From positions 1 through 64,000 of the forward strand of contig JABCPU010000367.1 in NCBI GenBank assembly GCA_016800925.1: DNA of 64,000 bases, given 5' to 3'. Positions 1 to 11,399 of the stretch are shown here, one piece after another (within the stretch, counting starts at the first letter, position 1; each line of letters starts with the position of its first letter). The notes below the pieces were generated by a model. It did not search any database. It was not told the origin of the DNA and saw nothing but the letters and a program-made list of their open reading frames with translations. A program made the translations under genes and the position numbers. This stretch comes from Suillus spraguei (Eukaryota > Basidiomycota > Agaricomycetes > Boletales > Suillaceae).

Positions 1-79
1 CCATTTAAACAATCAGGAGGTTGTTTTTCATATTGACATATTAATCATGAATACACACTCTTTCTACACAAGACGCATT

Positions 80-870
80 GAGTTAGTACATAATGGTCCT
101 ACCACCATTGAGCTATTGAGCACTGAATTAGTCCCTCAGTGCAACACTAATGCTCAGACCTAAACCAACACGAATAGAAATCAACCATTCGACTCAAGAG
201 AATCTCAACCACACAACATATTCACTGTAGATCAGATTTAGATGCATCATTTAAATTATAATCCTACTACCATTAAGCTATTGAACTAGTCAACAGCGTT
301 GTAGAGAAACAATCCTGCCTGGGGGGGACAGGTATAAGAAGCAGGGAGCAGTATGTTCAGCCCAAAGGGCTTCTGACTAGCCAAAACTCAAGGGAAGGAG
401 AGAGAGAACAGTCAAAGACAGTGGTAATGTTCACTTCAGAAAACTAGGTATCCAGGAGCTAACTAGTGAGCTATGAAAGCTGCCAAACTAGAAAAGCTGC
501 AGAGAGAAAAGCTACACAAGAACTCAAATGAGTGAGGGGCTATGGTAAGCTGCCCAGGAACTCAATCAAAAGAGGAGCTAACAGTACTGGAACTAAGTAG
601 AATCCTTGGTGGTGCAAAGAGTGAAAGGTGAGGTGCTTATGTAATCATCAAAAGTGCGAACCTAAGGTAAGGAAAGTCCCAGTATGAGACATCATGCAAA
701 AACTACCTTTTCAAGCCCAGCCTGAGTTTGTCTGTCACAGTGTGTTGCAACATTTAACACTCTGGTGGTCAGACCGAAACCCACACGAATAAAAATCAAT
801 CATGTATTCTGAATTAATCACATTCACTGCAGATCTCAACACATCCTTGAACACATCATGATTGATTGAC
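80..870. repeat. Diverged duplicated non-coding segment
   Basis: No gene is recognisable in the first 960 bases. A segment near 130-250 (cagacctaaaccaacacgaa and the text after it, ending near cactgtagatc) recurs in diverged form near 755-835 (cagaccgaaacccacacgaa ... cactgcagatc). A second motif, taccattgagctattga, appears near 108 and again near 267. A TATA-like ggtataag lies at about 330. This could be a decayed pair of LTR ends, but no clean termini or target duplication could be found. Confidence 0.3.
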
Positions 871-967
871 AGTATATATACGACACGAGAAGGTAACGAG
901 ATACGAGATACATACGAATGAGATACATACAAAAGCAACAAGATATGAGATACCTTTGAAATGCTAA

Positions 968-1219
968 TTAAATATTGACCGCCTTGCATTCAGGAGCCTC
1001 TTGGACATCACTGTCAGGCACTTCCTCACTGGTCCATTGAATTTCCTCTGGAACACCTTCTCCTTGTGAAGATGAAGGTTCATCATCACTGCTGTCCTCG
1101 TAGTATGTGCAAATTTGGGGGGTCTCTGGGTGGCTGATGTCGTCACTCTCTGATGCCCAATTGTTCGCATCAGTGGCAGGCAGGTCTTCTTGTGATCCAG
1201 TATCATGAGGTTGTTGGGC
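968..1219 (-). pseudogene. Fragment encoding an acidic, Ser/Glu/Asp-rich C-terminal tail
   Basis: Read on the minus strand, about 80 codons stay open and end at a TAA at 970-968. No ATG starts this frame. The peptide is strongly acidic (for example YYEDSSDDEPSSS and WTSEEVPDSD), a composition that random fungal DNA rarely gives by chance, so I read it as the 3' end of an eroded protein gene. The family is not recognised. Acidic tails occur in many transposon-encoded proteins, and a mobile-element origin would fit the neighbours, but this is inference. Confidence 0.3.
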
Positions 1220-2050
1220 TGTGCAGCATGGTCAACATTGACATTGAGTCTGTGATATGGAGTCTGAATTTAAATGACTAACCGTAAATGCAGCACCTAC
1301 AATGAAAAGCATGAACTAAACGATCAGCACCATCAGGGTTGCATTCCCAACCGATGGGTTGTGGTGAGGTCATTGGTCCAACTGTTGGAGTCCATTATGA
1401 TTAGAGCCACAGCGATGTCACAAAAGTGAACTTACTTGCACAAGATAGATGGCCTGTAGAAATTACTCAGTTGTAAAACATGGGTGCGGTAGCATTTGCA
1501 CGCAGCGCCCATGACATTCACATCTGACAGAGCCATTGTCTTGATTCATGTCTGTGAAAAAACAGCTATAGATGGTAGTAAGGGTGGTGAGAGACTGAGA
1601 AAATTTACGTGGTCTAGATGCTTCGGAAAAATCCGTTAAGATCGTGATTGGCTGGAGAAAAATGAAGGCCTCAGTTGAATTTCAGCTCACTCCCAATAAC
1701 TCACCAATTGAGTGAAAGGGACAAACTCAAATATAAACATATCTCGTGTGTCATATTTTTATCATGAAAGGGTGGGGTGGACTCACAGACTTGATTTAGG
1801 AGATGGCTCCTCCGAGATGGACCACATCAGAAGAGCTTGAGTGGCTTCAAAATGAGCTACCTGAGTTTCTGAAAATGCAAAAAGATCAAAACTTACTTGT
1901 TTCTATGAGCTCCTGTTCCGAGGTGGTTTAGTCAGTTTCCGGAATGCTTGAAATATTGGAAACCAACCGGTAACCCTCCTCCATGCGAAGAGGAGGAGCC
2001 CCTTCAGTGACAAACTCCGTACTATATGGGTCACCCGACCCACATAATAT
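1220..2050. other. Non-coding stretch with no recognised feature
   Basis: I see no ORF of note, RNA gene or clear repeat here. It separates the acidic-tail fragment from the GGGTGGGCC minisatellite. Confidence 0.5.
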
Positions 2051-2054
2051 CCCA

Positions 2055-2590
2055 TCAAAGACGGGCCAGCGGATGATGGGCCGAGGTTATGTATATCCTC
2101 AATGTTGACGGATGGGCCGGGGGGAATATTATTTCCGATGGAGACGGGTGGGCCGGGAGACTTGTATTTTCGGGAGAGACGGGTGGGCCGAGGGAAACAT
2201 GATTTCTGATGTTGATGGATGGGCCAGGGGGATATAATCCCTGACAGAGATGGGTGGGCTCATCTGGGTAGTATGTAGAGTAGGATATTATAGACAGCTG
2301 GGCTGAAGAGAGATGCAAGGCAAATATTATTGCATAGACGGGTGGGCCGAGGTAAGAGAATATTACATATACGGGTGGGCCAAGGTGAGAGAATATTACA
2401 TATACGGGTGGGCCGAGGTGAGAGAATATTACATATACGGGTGGGCCGAGGTGAGAGAATATTACATATATGGGTGGGCCGAGGGTGCAGTAAAATATTT
2501 ATTGCATAGACGGGTGGGCTGATGTGGGGGAATTTTACATAGACGGGTGGGCCGAGGTAAAATATATTACATATACAGGTGGGACTAGAT
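2055..2590. repeat. Minisatellite built on GGGTGGGCCGAGG
   Basis: A tandem array of about 33-bp units, each holding the core acgggtgggccgaggtgaga followed by gaatattacatat, is almost regular from about 2310 to 2590. A more diverged, longer-period version of the same core (gatgggccggggg, gacgggtgggccggga) runs from about 2055 to 2300. Because 33 is divisible by three, one plus-strand frame stays open and repeats an 11-residue peptide (YYIYGWAEVRE). I treat that as a by-product of the period, not as a protein. Confidence 0.85.
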
Positions 2591-2882
2591 ATGTATCATA
2601 AAGATGTACAGCTGATGTAGCCACCAGAGAATCAAACACATAGGATACATGCACCCTATGAGTGCATATACATACCATCAACCACCAAAATCTAAACCCT
2701 GAAGCATGAAAACCTGAATTCATCATGTCTGACATTCATCGATAATTGAGGTGCCGGGTGCCAGGTGCCAAGTCCTGAATCCAGGAACTCGAAACTGGAG
2801 ATGCAAACTAGAGATTTCCTGAATTCCAGATACCTGGACACCCGAAACACAACACACAAGGTGAAAGATTTAAAGTCCATGT

Positions 2883-3620
2883 GTGGAGTCATCTAGTGCT
2901 GAGTGCCGGGTGTGGGTTGAAGGGCAGGCCAATGATGCCCTGCACAATCTCCGCATTCACTTGTGCAACAAGGCTATCCTGTTCCGAACAACAGTTAGGC
3001 AAGCCAAATCTCAAGCCCTCAAAACTCGAGCGTGGTCCCAGGTGACATCAGTGCAGCAGGCGGTATCCCTACATGCCAGTATATATACAAAAACCAGGAA
3101 GCAAATGATACAACTTGAGCCGGGGCCAGACCAGCTTCAGAAATACAAACCCCTGCTTCGCGAGCAGCTCAAAATCAGCACTGCCATCGGCGATCCAAAC
3201 GCCCGAGGTCAGCAAAATGAGTCCCTCGCTTGGTTCTGGTCAGTGGAAGTCGACATGGAGGGTCCAGAAAATTTGTGGAATGAGGAATGTGAGTTCGGGC
3301 ATGCTTGATATATTCCGTGGTGAGCTGACAGGACCCATCCCAAGTTTACCGAGTTCATTGGCTTCGGGCAAAGGCACTATGGGATCGATGGATGGAAGAA
3401 ATATCATTGGTGCAATCAGAGATGGATTGGACGTGCAACTTTTTCTTGTGGAAGGCAACCAAATGGGGTGCCCGGATGCAGGAATCATTGTTGAAACAAC
3501 TTCCGGGTCATGCATGCTATGCCGGAAGGCAGTCTCACATGTATTCCTTACTAGCTCAGGATGCACAGGCAGCATTTCAAGACCTGCAGCCCTTGTTGAT
3601 CGATGGTGCACATGAATGAA
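2883..3620 (+). pseudogene. KDZ-family transposase, C-terminal remnant
   Basis: About 240 codons match, by recall, the C-terminal part of Kyakuja-Dileera-Zisupton (KDZ) transposases common in Agaricomycetes. The stretch EGQANDALHNLRIHLCNKA is followed by a TRAWSQVTSVQ segment, then DPNARGQQNESLAWFWSVEV. After a frame change near 3300-3400 come MDWTCNFFLWKATKW and CYAGRQSHMYSLLAQDAQA. The N-terminal and catalytic parts are absent and at least one frameshift and a stop at about 3309 interrupt the frame, so this is a dead fragment. KDZ elements are known in these fungi to travel with TET/JBP dioxygenase genes, and one such relic lies about 3 kb downstream. Confidence 0.7.
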
Positions 3621-3790
3621 TTTGTTTTGCTGATGAAACGCATATTTGACACCCAAACATTGAGTCCTGGGAATTGTCCGGGTCAGCCCATGTCGGAGTT
3701 TGAATTTCTAATCCATCCATCAGTGACTCATATCATCAGCTCTTCACCATCTGTCAGTGTCATTCCCAGTGTCACACTCTTGCATTAGCC

Positions 3791-4593
3791 ATGCCTGAAA
3801 CTCCTGCATCCACATCTGGCACTCCAAATACTGGACATCACTGGCAACCCATGAAGCTGAACCTTCAAGATATTTCTTGTACTTTGAATATGGCTGCATC
3901 ACGCATCCGCGCATGTATCTCTCAATATCAGATGGAGGCTGCTAACAACCCTCCCTCTTCTGCCCGGATCATGTACTTTAAAGCCGGGTTGCAATGGGAG
4001 ATCAATGTAAGTGACTGATTACCGGATGACCGGCTGACTTTTTTGGGCAATGCTGAGATTTCCAACAGACATTTGTTACGCCACTCCTGCAGTACTCAGC
4101 TGCAAGGAACATCGTTTCTGTTGTTCCAAGCCCCGTCGCTCATGTCCTGACATTGTATCCCATGCTCACCTGGAACACTGTTCCAGACCACATCTTTTCA
4201 TCCCACCTATGTCAGTTTGATGATGTTGCAGCTCCGGGACATCCATCCCGGATTATTCCCAGCTATGATACTCCATGGTGGATGGGACACACCAAAATTC
4301 CGAATGAACCATGGCAATGGGGTCAGATCATGAGGTCCTGTGTCGTTCACTACCAGCATTGGATGGAAAATGGAGTTGAGGATGATGGTTTGGTTCTTCC
4401 TGAGGAGGTAAATGACTCATCAGGCCCATCAGTGATGGGACTTAAGATGATTTGAGCACGCCTGGTAGCATTGATGGAGGAGCAAGATGAGGGTATCCAT
4501 GAGAAGATGGCAGAGGTGAAGATGTACACTGACATGCTACAGAGATTGAAGAGAGGCAGGGGAGTGGAGTCCTCTTCACTGTGTTTAGATTAG
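3791..4593 (+). pseudogene. Unrecognised protein remnant with a coiled-coil-like tail
   Basis: The reading frame opens with MPETPASTSGTPNTGHHWQP at 3791 and breaks near 4018. It resumes in another frame at about 4153-4455 (WWMGHTKIPNEPWQWGQIMR) and, past an in-frame TGA at 4453-4455, continues for 45 more codons to a TAG at 4591-4593. The tail (LVALMEEQDEGIHEKMAEVK and following) looks helical and charged. The TGA could be a decayed CGA. I do not recognise the family. It directly follows the KDZ fragment in the same orientation and may have been carried by the same element. Confidence 0.4.
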
Positions 4594-4979
4594 AATGGTC
4601 TTCATTTCATACATGATGTAAAATATTTTATTCCGTCCAAATGATTGTCTTGACTCCCGAATATTTTGTTCCGGATTTTGAGGACTGGATGTCAAGATCC
4701 GGATGTAGAGTCCTAAATCCCAAATGCTGAGTGGCGAATGCCCAAGTGCAATGGTACTTAGAGTTTGGGACTCAATTCATGGGACTCGACTTCCGAATGG
4801 CAAGATTGCCTCACATATTTCTGAGTGGCGAGTCATGAATCTTAGGTACCGAACCCCGAACCCCACAATTGTGGACTACCAGATTTCATGGTTTGGGGTT
4901 CAGCAATCAAGGTTCGAGATGAAATAGATATCTGTGCGACAGTGCGGCGTTTGGCACTCAACATATGTATGTGGATCAA

Positions 4980-6000
4980 TAACTTTCACATTATTCTGAG
5001 TCCCGAGTCCCGAGTTCCGGGTGCCGGGCCTCGGCAGTCGGCGTTCGGGACTTAACATGTGTGCATCCATATCATTCACAATGTTGTGAGTCCTGAGTCC
5101 CGAGTCCCGGCTGCCGGAGTTCGGGGTTCGGCACCCAACATGTGTGGATTATTCTGAGTGCCGAGTGCCGAGTTCCGGGTGCCGGGGCTCGGCAGTTGGC
5201 GTTCAGGACTTAACATGTGTGCATCAATATCATTCACAATATTGTGTGTCCCGAGTCCCGAGTTCCGGCTGCCGGGGTTCGGCACTTTACATATGGGAAT
5301 CAGTATCTTTCACAATGTTGTGAGTCCCGAGTTCCGGCTGCCGGAGTTCGGGGTTCGGCACTCAACATGTGTGGATTATTGTGAGTGCCGAGTGCTGAGC
5401 TCCGGGTGCCGGGGCTCGGCAGTCGGTGTTCGGCACTTAACATGTGTGCATCAATATCATTCACAATGTTGTGAGTCCCGAGTTCCGGCTGCCGGAGCTC
5501 GGGGTTCAGCACTCAACATGTGTGGATGATTCTGAGTGCCGAGTGCCGAGTTCCGGGTGCCGGGGCTCGGCAGTCGGCGTTCGGCACTTACCATGTGTGC
5601 ATCAATATCATTGACAATGTTGTGTGTCCCAAGTCCCGAGTTCCGGCTGCCGGGGCTCCGGGTTCGCCACTTGATATGTGGGAATCAGTATCTTTCACAG
5701 GGTTCAGCATTCGGCGTTCGGCACTTTACATGTAGGAATCAATATCTTTCTCGTTGTTCTGAGTCCCAAGTCCCGACTGCTGGCTGCCGGGGTTCGGAGT
5801 TCGGCCCTCAACATGTGTGGATCAATGACTTGCACATTATTCTGAGTCCCGAGTCCCGAGTTCCGGCTGCCGGAGTTTGGGATTTGGCACTCACTATATG
5901 TGAATTCATATTTTTCACATTGGTATCAGTCCTGAGTCCTGAGTGCTGGCTGCCGGGGTTCGGTGTTCGGCAGTCAAAATGTGTGGATCAAAGTCTGTTG
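4980..6000. repeat. GC-rich minisatellite with CCGAGTTCCGG core
   Basis: About a dozen units of the type gagtcccgagttccggctgc, then cggagttcggggttcggcac and tcaacatgtgtggat, run for 1 kb. Two unit types alternate. One carries ttccgggtgccggggctcgg and ends in cattcacaatgttgtgag. The other carries ttccggctgccgg and ends in catgtgtggattattctgag. This gives a higher-order period near 170-190 bp. Single related fragments flank it at 4700-4960 and 6060-6180, including gggactcaattcatgg at both sides. Short ORFs across the array on both strands are by-products. Confidence 0.85.
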
Positions 6001-6245
6001 CCTCACATTGTGCTGCCTCACACTTTCCTGAGTCCCGAGTGTGAAGCCTGAATTCGGACTATCGATCATTGAGTCCCTAATTTTGAGGATCAAGTCCTGA
6101 GTCCCGAGATACACAGAGTTAGGGACTCAATTCATGGAACTCGACTTCCGACTTGAGTTCCAGAACTGTTGATGCTCTAATTGGTACATGGTATTCGTGT
6201 GTTGCTACTAACATGGGTAACAACTCTTTCAACTTCTTTGATCTT

Positions 6246-7553
6246 TCACACCGTGGTTAGTATGTGGCCTTCGACCATAGCCCATCCACATGAGGGAACC
6301 CCGGCATAAATGTGCACAGAATCCCTCATATACCATGCCCAAGCAATCTGATCCCCTTCCCCTCCATCAACACCATGTCTCACAATTCTTCCCGAAAATG
6401 CAATCATACAGCCGGAATCATACCTGAATTCCAGCTGAAGGCTTGGCATACTTATCCGAGCATTAGAATAGTTCCCCACGGTGGTGAGAATATCGAAGCA
6501 TTCAGGAATTGATAAATGGTCTCGATGATTGGGGTTTCCCGATTGGAAATGATGGAGAGGCTGTTAAACACGGATGCCCAGTACTGCAGGGTCTCTGGCA
6601 TCTGTGGCAGTTCCTTGCTCAGTGCCTTATCTCCAAGGTGTGACAAGACTCGTAACCCTGCAAAATACTGCTGAGGATGCATGACCCTGAGTGCCGCCGA
6701 TGCGATGGCTGCCGGCCTTGCAATAGCTTTCAGGATATTCTCGGAGGAGGGTCCCTTCAATGATGCGGATACCTCCGGATCTGACAGATTCTATGGGATT
6801 GGTGAGTTTGACTCCAGAAATCACCATCTCATCACATCCTACCTCGTGGCCCTGTTGAAACCATGCCAGAGATAAATTGATGCATCCGGGAGTTGACCCA
6901 ACATTTTCCGAGCCCTGTTTGAACCATTCTTGATTATATCGCCAATTGCCATCAGCCTTTACACTTTTTCGAGGCTTGGACCCAGCAAATCGGTGGCCGC
7001 CCTGATTTCCTTCTGTAGGTACCATTTGATATTCAATATCCATTGAGTAACAATCTACACATTACGCACCTGGGTGGTCTCGGTCAGGGCGTCCGGAAGG
7101 TACCATGCGATGATGGTACCGGAAACATCGATAATTGTGGCAGGTTTGTCCACCACCTTTGTGCCCTCATGGCCAGGAGGACACCTCTCAAGCAACTTCT
7201 CCTCTTTCTCCTCATTATGCCCAGTGTTCTTTGGGGATATCAATTTGCTATATCTTGCAATATCAATCTGCATCTTAACTGTCATGAAGGAATTTGAATG
7301 ATCAAACACATTTTCAACATCTGCAGGAAGACCCACTGGGATTTTTATATGCCTTTATGAGTACATCAGCCAAGCAATCGCACACCATCACCAGATCAGT
7401 GTCCAGGTTCGGAGAAGGTATAACTGGTTCTCCTCCAGTCTTCTCTGCATTGAATTTTTGTTCGGTATATGCCCCTGCTTCATGAGTGATGGCCAGGGCC
7501 CAAGTGCGCCAGATTTTTATGTCACAAGTGGACATGGAAGAGGTGTTCATGTT
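6246..7553 (-). pseudogene. TET/JBP-family 2-oxoglutarate/Fe(II) dioxygenase relic
   Basis: Minus-strand segments in several frames line up, from recall, with the Agaricomycetes TET/JBP-like family. In order these are IIAWYLPDALTETTQ (7.1 kb), PGCINLSLAWFQQGHE (6.9 kb), YWASVFNSLSIISNRETP (6.55 kb) and FRYDSGCMIAFSGRIVRHGV (6.4 kb), then GDQIAWAWYMRDSVH. The family oxidises 5-methylpyrimidines in DNA using a double-stranded beta-helix with an HxD and a distal His. The distal His is present in RHGV. The HRD triplet is also present, but it sits in the frame after NRETP, one base out of register near 6520. Further frame changes occur near 6.7-6.8 kb and 7.05-7.3 kb, so the gene cannot make a full protein as read. 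It converges on the KDZ fragment. Function is inferred from motifs only. Confidence 0.68.
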
Positions 7554-7743
7554 GCAAGTTGATATTGGGAAATCAGACGCTGAATGCTGGATGTCCAGAC
7601 TTTGGTGTTAAAGGGGGTGGAGATAGCGAGGATCAGATAAGGGAACCTTGGATGATGTTGGCTTTCAAAGCTGTATTATCATCCATTGCTCAATGAAATA
7701 CCAGATGATTGGAAGTGTGCTGGATATCTGATATTCATTTGTT

Positions 7744-7915
7744 GAGACCCGGGTTCGGAACTCCGGAACTTGGTATGCTTCACTCAAATTTCGGGGGTCG
7801 GAACTGGGTGTCTCGTATTGACTGAATTATGTGTCGAGACCCGGGTCTCGGAACTCGGAATTTGGTATGCTTCATCTGATTTTCGGGGGTCAGAACTGGG
7901 TGTCTTGTAGGGCAA
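7744..7915. repeat. Two tandem copies of a ~92-bp unit with CCCGGGT
   Basis: gagacccgggttcggaactc at 7744 and gagacccgggtctcggaact at about 7836 begin two copies of one unit. Both continue to ttggtatgcttcat/c and end in gggggtcggaactgggtgtc. Part of a third copy (cggaacttggtatgcttcac) lies at about 8000. The style resembles the 5-kb minisatellite. Confidence 0.75.
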
Positions 7916-8075
7916 CACAAGCCTCGCACCCCGCTTTCCACATTCTACAAGATAACCTAAGTGCCATAAAGGCCATTTCAAGAGATCACTTGCTGCTCCC
8001 GGAACTTGGTATGCTTCACTGGTCGAGGACGACATCCAGCAAAAAGAGCTTGATTCCAAGAAGAGGATTGGTGTT

Positions 8076-8986
8076 GTGCAGAAGTACTTAAACACTTGTT
8101 TTGCAGCTGAATCAAAAGACATGAAGGTGGTGATTTGTGAGGAGAATGTGTGGATCAATGCTTCCAGGAGATTAGGAGGCATTGGGTCAGGTGAGCGCAC
8201 TAAAGAGGAAATTTATCGGTTTGCTTGTTTTTTGTTGTGTTTTTCATTTTGCGGATGTTTATCGATGTCGATCAGTGCTATTCAGGAGCTGCCCATTGTC
8301 CTGGGACAGATCTCTGAAGACCTGGTGGTACTGACGGGGGGCTGGCATTATACCATCATTATGGAGGGTCCTGACCCCATGTCCCAAGGGGATATCATGA
8401 CTCTAAGGTACGTCTATGGACAATGATACCAGCGCGAAACTTATTCTCATCTTACTTCTACAGTTTCCACCATGGCAAAGGTCAAGATGGTCTCAGCTTC
8501 AAGGCTTCTAACCCAAATTTCCATGAGCAGTACCTTGCACCATTTGAACAGCATCTCAGAACTGTGTTTGGTCGACCTCTAGCAGAGTCATCTTTGTCTT
8601 CGTCAATTCCCAAGCCACCTTTGCTGGAACCTTCTAACTCCACATCACCAAATGCCCAGAACAACTCAGCAGTTGAACCAACTTCCTCTGTTCAAGCCAA
8701 CAGTGACCTCAATGCAGGTCCAAAATTTTCTGAAATGTATACCTTCCCTCAGGGCTCTCTAATGGACCCCAATTTTCCAGTTGCTGTGGCTGAGATTGAG
8801 AAGTTCATTTCTTCGATTCCTCCACTGATGGTTGATAGCCCAGATAATCAATGGTGGAACAGCCAAAGCCAGGACATGCAAATGGCTGCACCACCACTCA
8901 TCAACCATCCTCTGACTGTGGCTGGATTGCCTGTTGAGTTGTCCATGCAGGGCTGGTGTAAAGATACAACCAATCCTGGGCTGTAG
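8076..8986 (+). pseudogene. Agaricomycetes-type uncharacterised protein, truncated by an LTR
   Basis: The frame reads through an IMEGPDPMSQGDIMTL segment to a clean intron (GTACGT ... ACAG, 8408-8463), then SFHHGKGQDGLSFKASNPNF and EQYLAPFEQHLRTVFG. This pattern (a GGPDP-like turn, an HxG region, an FxxxxLxPF helix) recalls a very abundant, functionally unknown family in Agaricomycetes, often found near transposons. Residues from about 8550 are low-complexity Ser/Pro/Asn. The last codons, CKDTTNPGL and the stop, are encoded by the start of an A-family LTR inserted at 8957, so the native C-terminus is lost. The 5' end is unclear, and the in-frame part from 8191 to 8285 has the look of an intron. 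No function is known to me. Confidence 0.5.
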
Positions 8987-9918
8987 ATAAACTACCTCCT
9001 AAGTTAGTATGTGTGGTCTTGCGCTCTGTCTAGTCTGCTTCACTTGTGAAACAAGAGCATTCGACCCTAAAGGGGGATGCCTGTTAGTATGGTTAAGTTC
9101 GAGTCAAACCAATGTGCGAATGTAGCATCGTAGTCAGTGGTAAGTTGCCGCAGTCAGCGATGATGCTGCCGGGACTAGTGTCATATGTAGCGGTGCTACC
9201 GTAGTTGAGTTAAAGTAAGTAACCATAACGTCGAGCGAGCAGTGGCGAGCGATAATATCAGCAGTAGTGGTAAGGTTGTGAGCGGTGCAAAGAAACAGTA
9301 AAGAATGCTGTGGTACTTTCAGTGGTAAAGTAGTGGTGTGTGAGAAGTTCAGTCAAAATAGCAATCAAAAGTCCAGCAGTATGCCAGCGGTAACAGAGAA
9401 CGAGCGTAATCGATTAATGAGTGATAAGGAACTTTAAAGACTAAGTCTACTACTGGGTGGTTCCAGAGCTAGACAATAATCCTGACCTATAGTACATGCA
9501 ATGGTGTAAAATCAGGTACTGTATCGTGCAGGGTACGCAGTGCTTATATCCTAAATTGTATGTATCCGGAATGCTCTAGGCGAGATCAGTAGCGCTGGAG
9601 TGTAGTAACCACCATATGTAAACATGGTGTGAGGCACTGCGGCATGAGGCAACATGTAATAAGGCTTGCCGTGGAATCAGTGATAACGAACATAAAACAA
9701 ATGATGCACCAAATGGAGCTATGCGGACGTGGCAAGGACATGGAAGGACATCGGTATGTGGAACAAGGTGCGGCAGTTGGTATTGTGTGCGGTAAGTGTG
9801 AGATGCCGCCAGTACTGCTAAAGGGGTAAGACGGCCATGGACAAGTGGTAACTCCTATAGAGGTGAGACGAGTGTCAAAAGATAGGGTTTTAAGCCCAGC
9901 GCCAATATGTTCATTACA
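8957..9918 (+). mobile_element. Solo-LTR-like repeat, family A, copy 1
   Basis: A 962-bp unit starts TGTAAAGATACAACC and ends GTTCATTACA, giving TG...CA ends with TGTAA/TTACA symmetry as in LTRs. It contains the shared palindrome CCCTAAAGGG about 115 bases in. The flanks are gctgg on the left and gcggg on the right, a possible decayed 5-bp duplication. Insertion truncates the gene on its left. Other copies lie at 12.4, 16.2, 21.7 and 26.1 kb. The ORF at 9629-9829 lies inside the repeat and is not a gene. Confidence 0.75.
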
Positions 9919-9959
9919 GCGGGTAGACGCCCTACATTATGAGAAAGTGTACTGTACCT

Positions 9960-10190
9960 TGAACATACAAAGTTGAATGAAAGATCACGTGAGTTGATCA
10001 CAAGACTGAAATCAGCAAAGGTTAAACAAAAGATCAGGTGAGTTGGACATGCTGCGACAGGCTAAAATCAAAGGTTGAATAAAAGATCACGTGAGTTGGA
10101 CATGCTGTGACAGACTGAAATCAATGAAGTTGCACCAAAGATCACATATGGTGTTGGACATGCTGCACTTTGCCTGAAAGACTGAAGTCC
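9960..10190. repeat. Short tandem repeat with TCACGTGA motifs
   Basis: About four units of ~55-60 bp share aaagatcacgtgagttggac and atgctgtgacagactgaaat. The E-box-like palindrome TCACGTGA appears at about 9986 and 10085, and decayed forms (tcaggtgag, tcacatatgg) appear at 10032 and 10140. Downstream to about 10700 I see no gene. Confidence 0.65.
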
Positions 10191-10711
10191 AATGAAAGAC
10201 TGCATGGTATTTTTTGAAAATTGTAAGCAAAATATATTTTGACATGGAGCTACAAAGTGGAGAGTACAGAGAATATTAATGACAAAGTGCTTTCTAGCCC
10301 TATTCCTCACATGAATCTAAGTAGGGAGATTATATTGGTCAGGTCTACAGGAGTGGCATGGGCATAATACAAGGCACACCACGAAACATGGTAGGTCGGA
10401 GGAGCGGAAACAAGAGACAGGCCTGGCTCGTGCCTTACTATATCATATGTAAGTAAAGTGATTGAGTAAGCAGCACATGGATATGCAGAGACAAGATGGA
10501 GATCTAGATTTCCACAAAAACAAAGCAGTGCAATACCCAAATTGGACCTGACCAGGGTACAGGCTAAGAATAGCCAGTAGGTAATAAGGTGCACAGGTGA
10601 TATATCATTGCCCTCTGCTTTAACTCAAAGGCAGGGATATATCATCATTTTACTTCAATCACAGTAATATAATATATTATATTGACACTATAGCCTGTTG
10701 ACTCTACGTCA

Positions 10712-11260
10712 TCACTTGCTGAGTGTCCGATCATCACGTCCTGATCTTTGTTGAAGACATCCTCCCAGAGAAGACAGATGCAGTACCCTTAAGAGAATGT
10801 GCCCAGCCACATACCATGCCGTGTAAGCTTGACTTACCCTGCCCAGTGAACGAATGCAGCTGGTGCCTTGAGTAATCTCAGTGTGATCTAAGTCGATAAA
10901 ATACCCTTGTTCATCATGGATGATGAAATTATTCAGGCTCAAGTCACCATGCAGGACATGGTTTCTGAGCATTAAATCATGAGCTAAAAACTAATGATCA
11001 GTCTCTAGCCTAGATCAGCTGTGATTCCCAAGTTAGATGATTGATGAAGACAATAAGATCATGTACCTGCCAAAATGTGCTCTCATCAACCCCAACGCTT
11101 CCAGCCACCTTTCCAGTTAATCATGTTTGTCTGAGTTCCTCGACAATATCCAAAAAGCTCTCCCATTCTCTTCCATGCGCCTCCTCACATGTGCTTGATA
11201 TCTTCCCGCATCTTCGGGTGATTACCCAGAACTTGGCATCACCATAGACATATTTGCCCC
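10712..11260 (-). pseudogene. FunK1-like fungal protein kinase fragment
   Basis: The minus frame contains LHGDLSLNNFIIHDEQGYFI followed by DLDHTE. This is the catalytic-loop signature HGDxSxxN plus the D(L/W)DHA-type metal-binding motif seen in fungal FunK1-type kinases. Upstream, the frame SFLDIVEELRQT near 11130 may be the preceding helix. Stops lie between the pieces, and nothing of the N-lobe or the C-terminal peptide-binding region is intact, so this is a relic. FunK1 genes are strongly expanded in Agaricomycetes. It lies just outside the family B repeat that starts at 11400. Confidence 0.55.
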
Positions 11261-11399
11261 CATATGCAATTTTTGGTGATGGTGATCTGAGATTAGCATC
11301 AGATGTGACAAGTTGGGAGTAGGAAGGATGTGGCAAGAGAGAAAGAGAAAGACAGAGGACATACCAAGATATTGATAAGAGATGTGCATGTATTGAACC

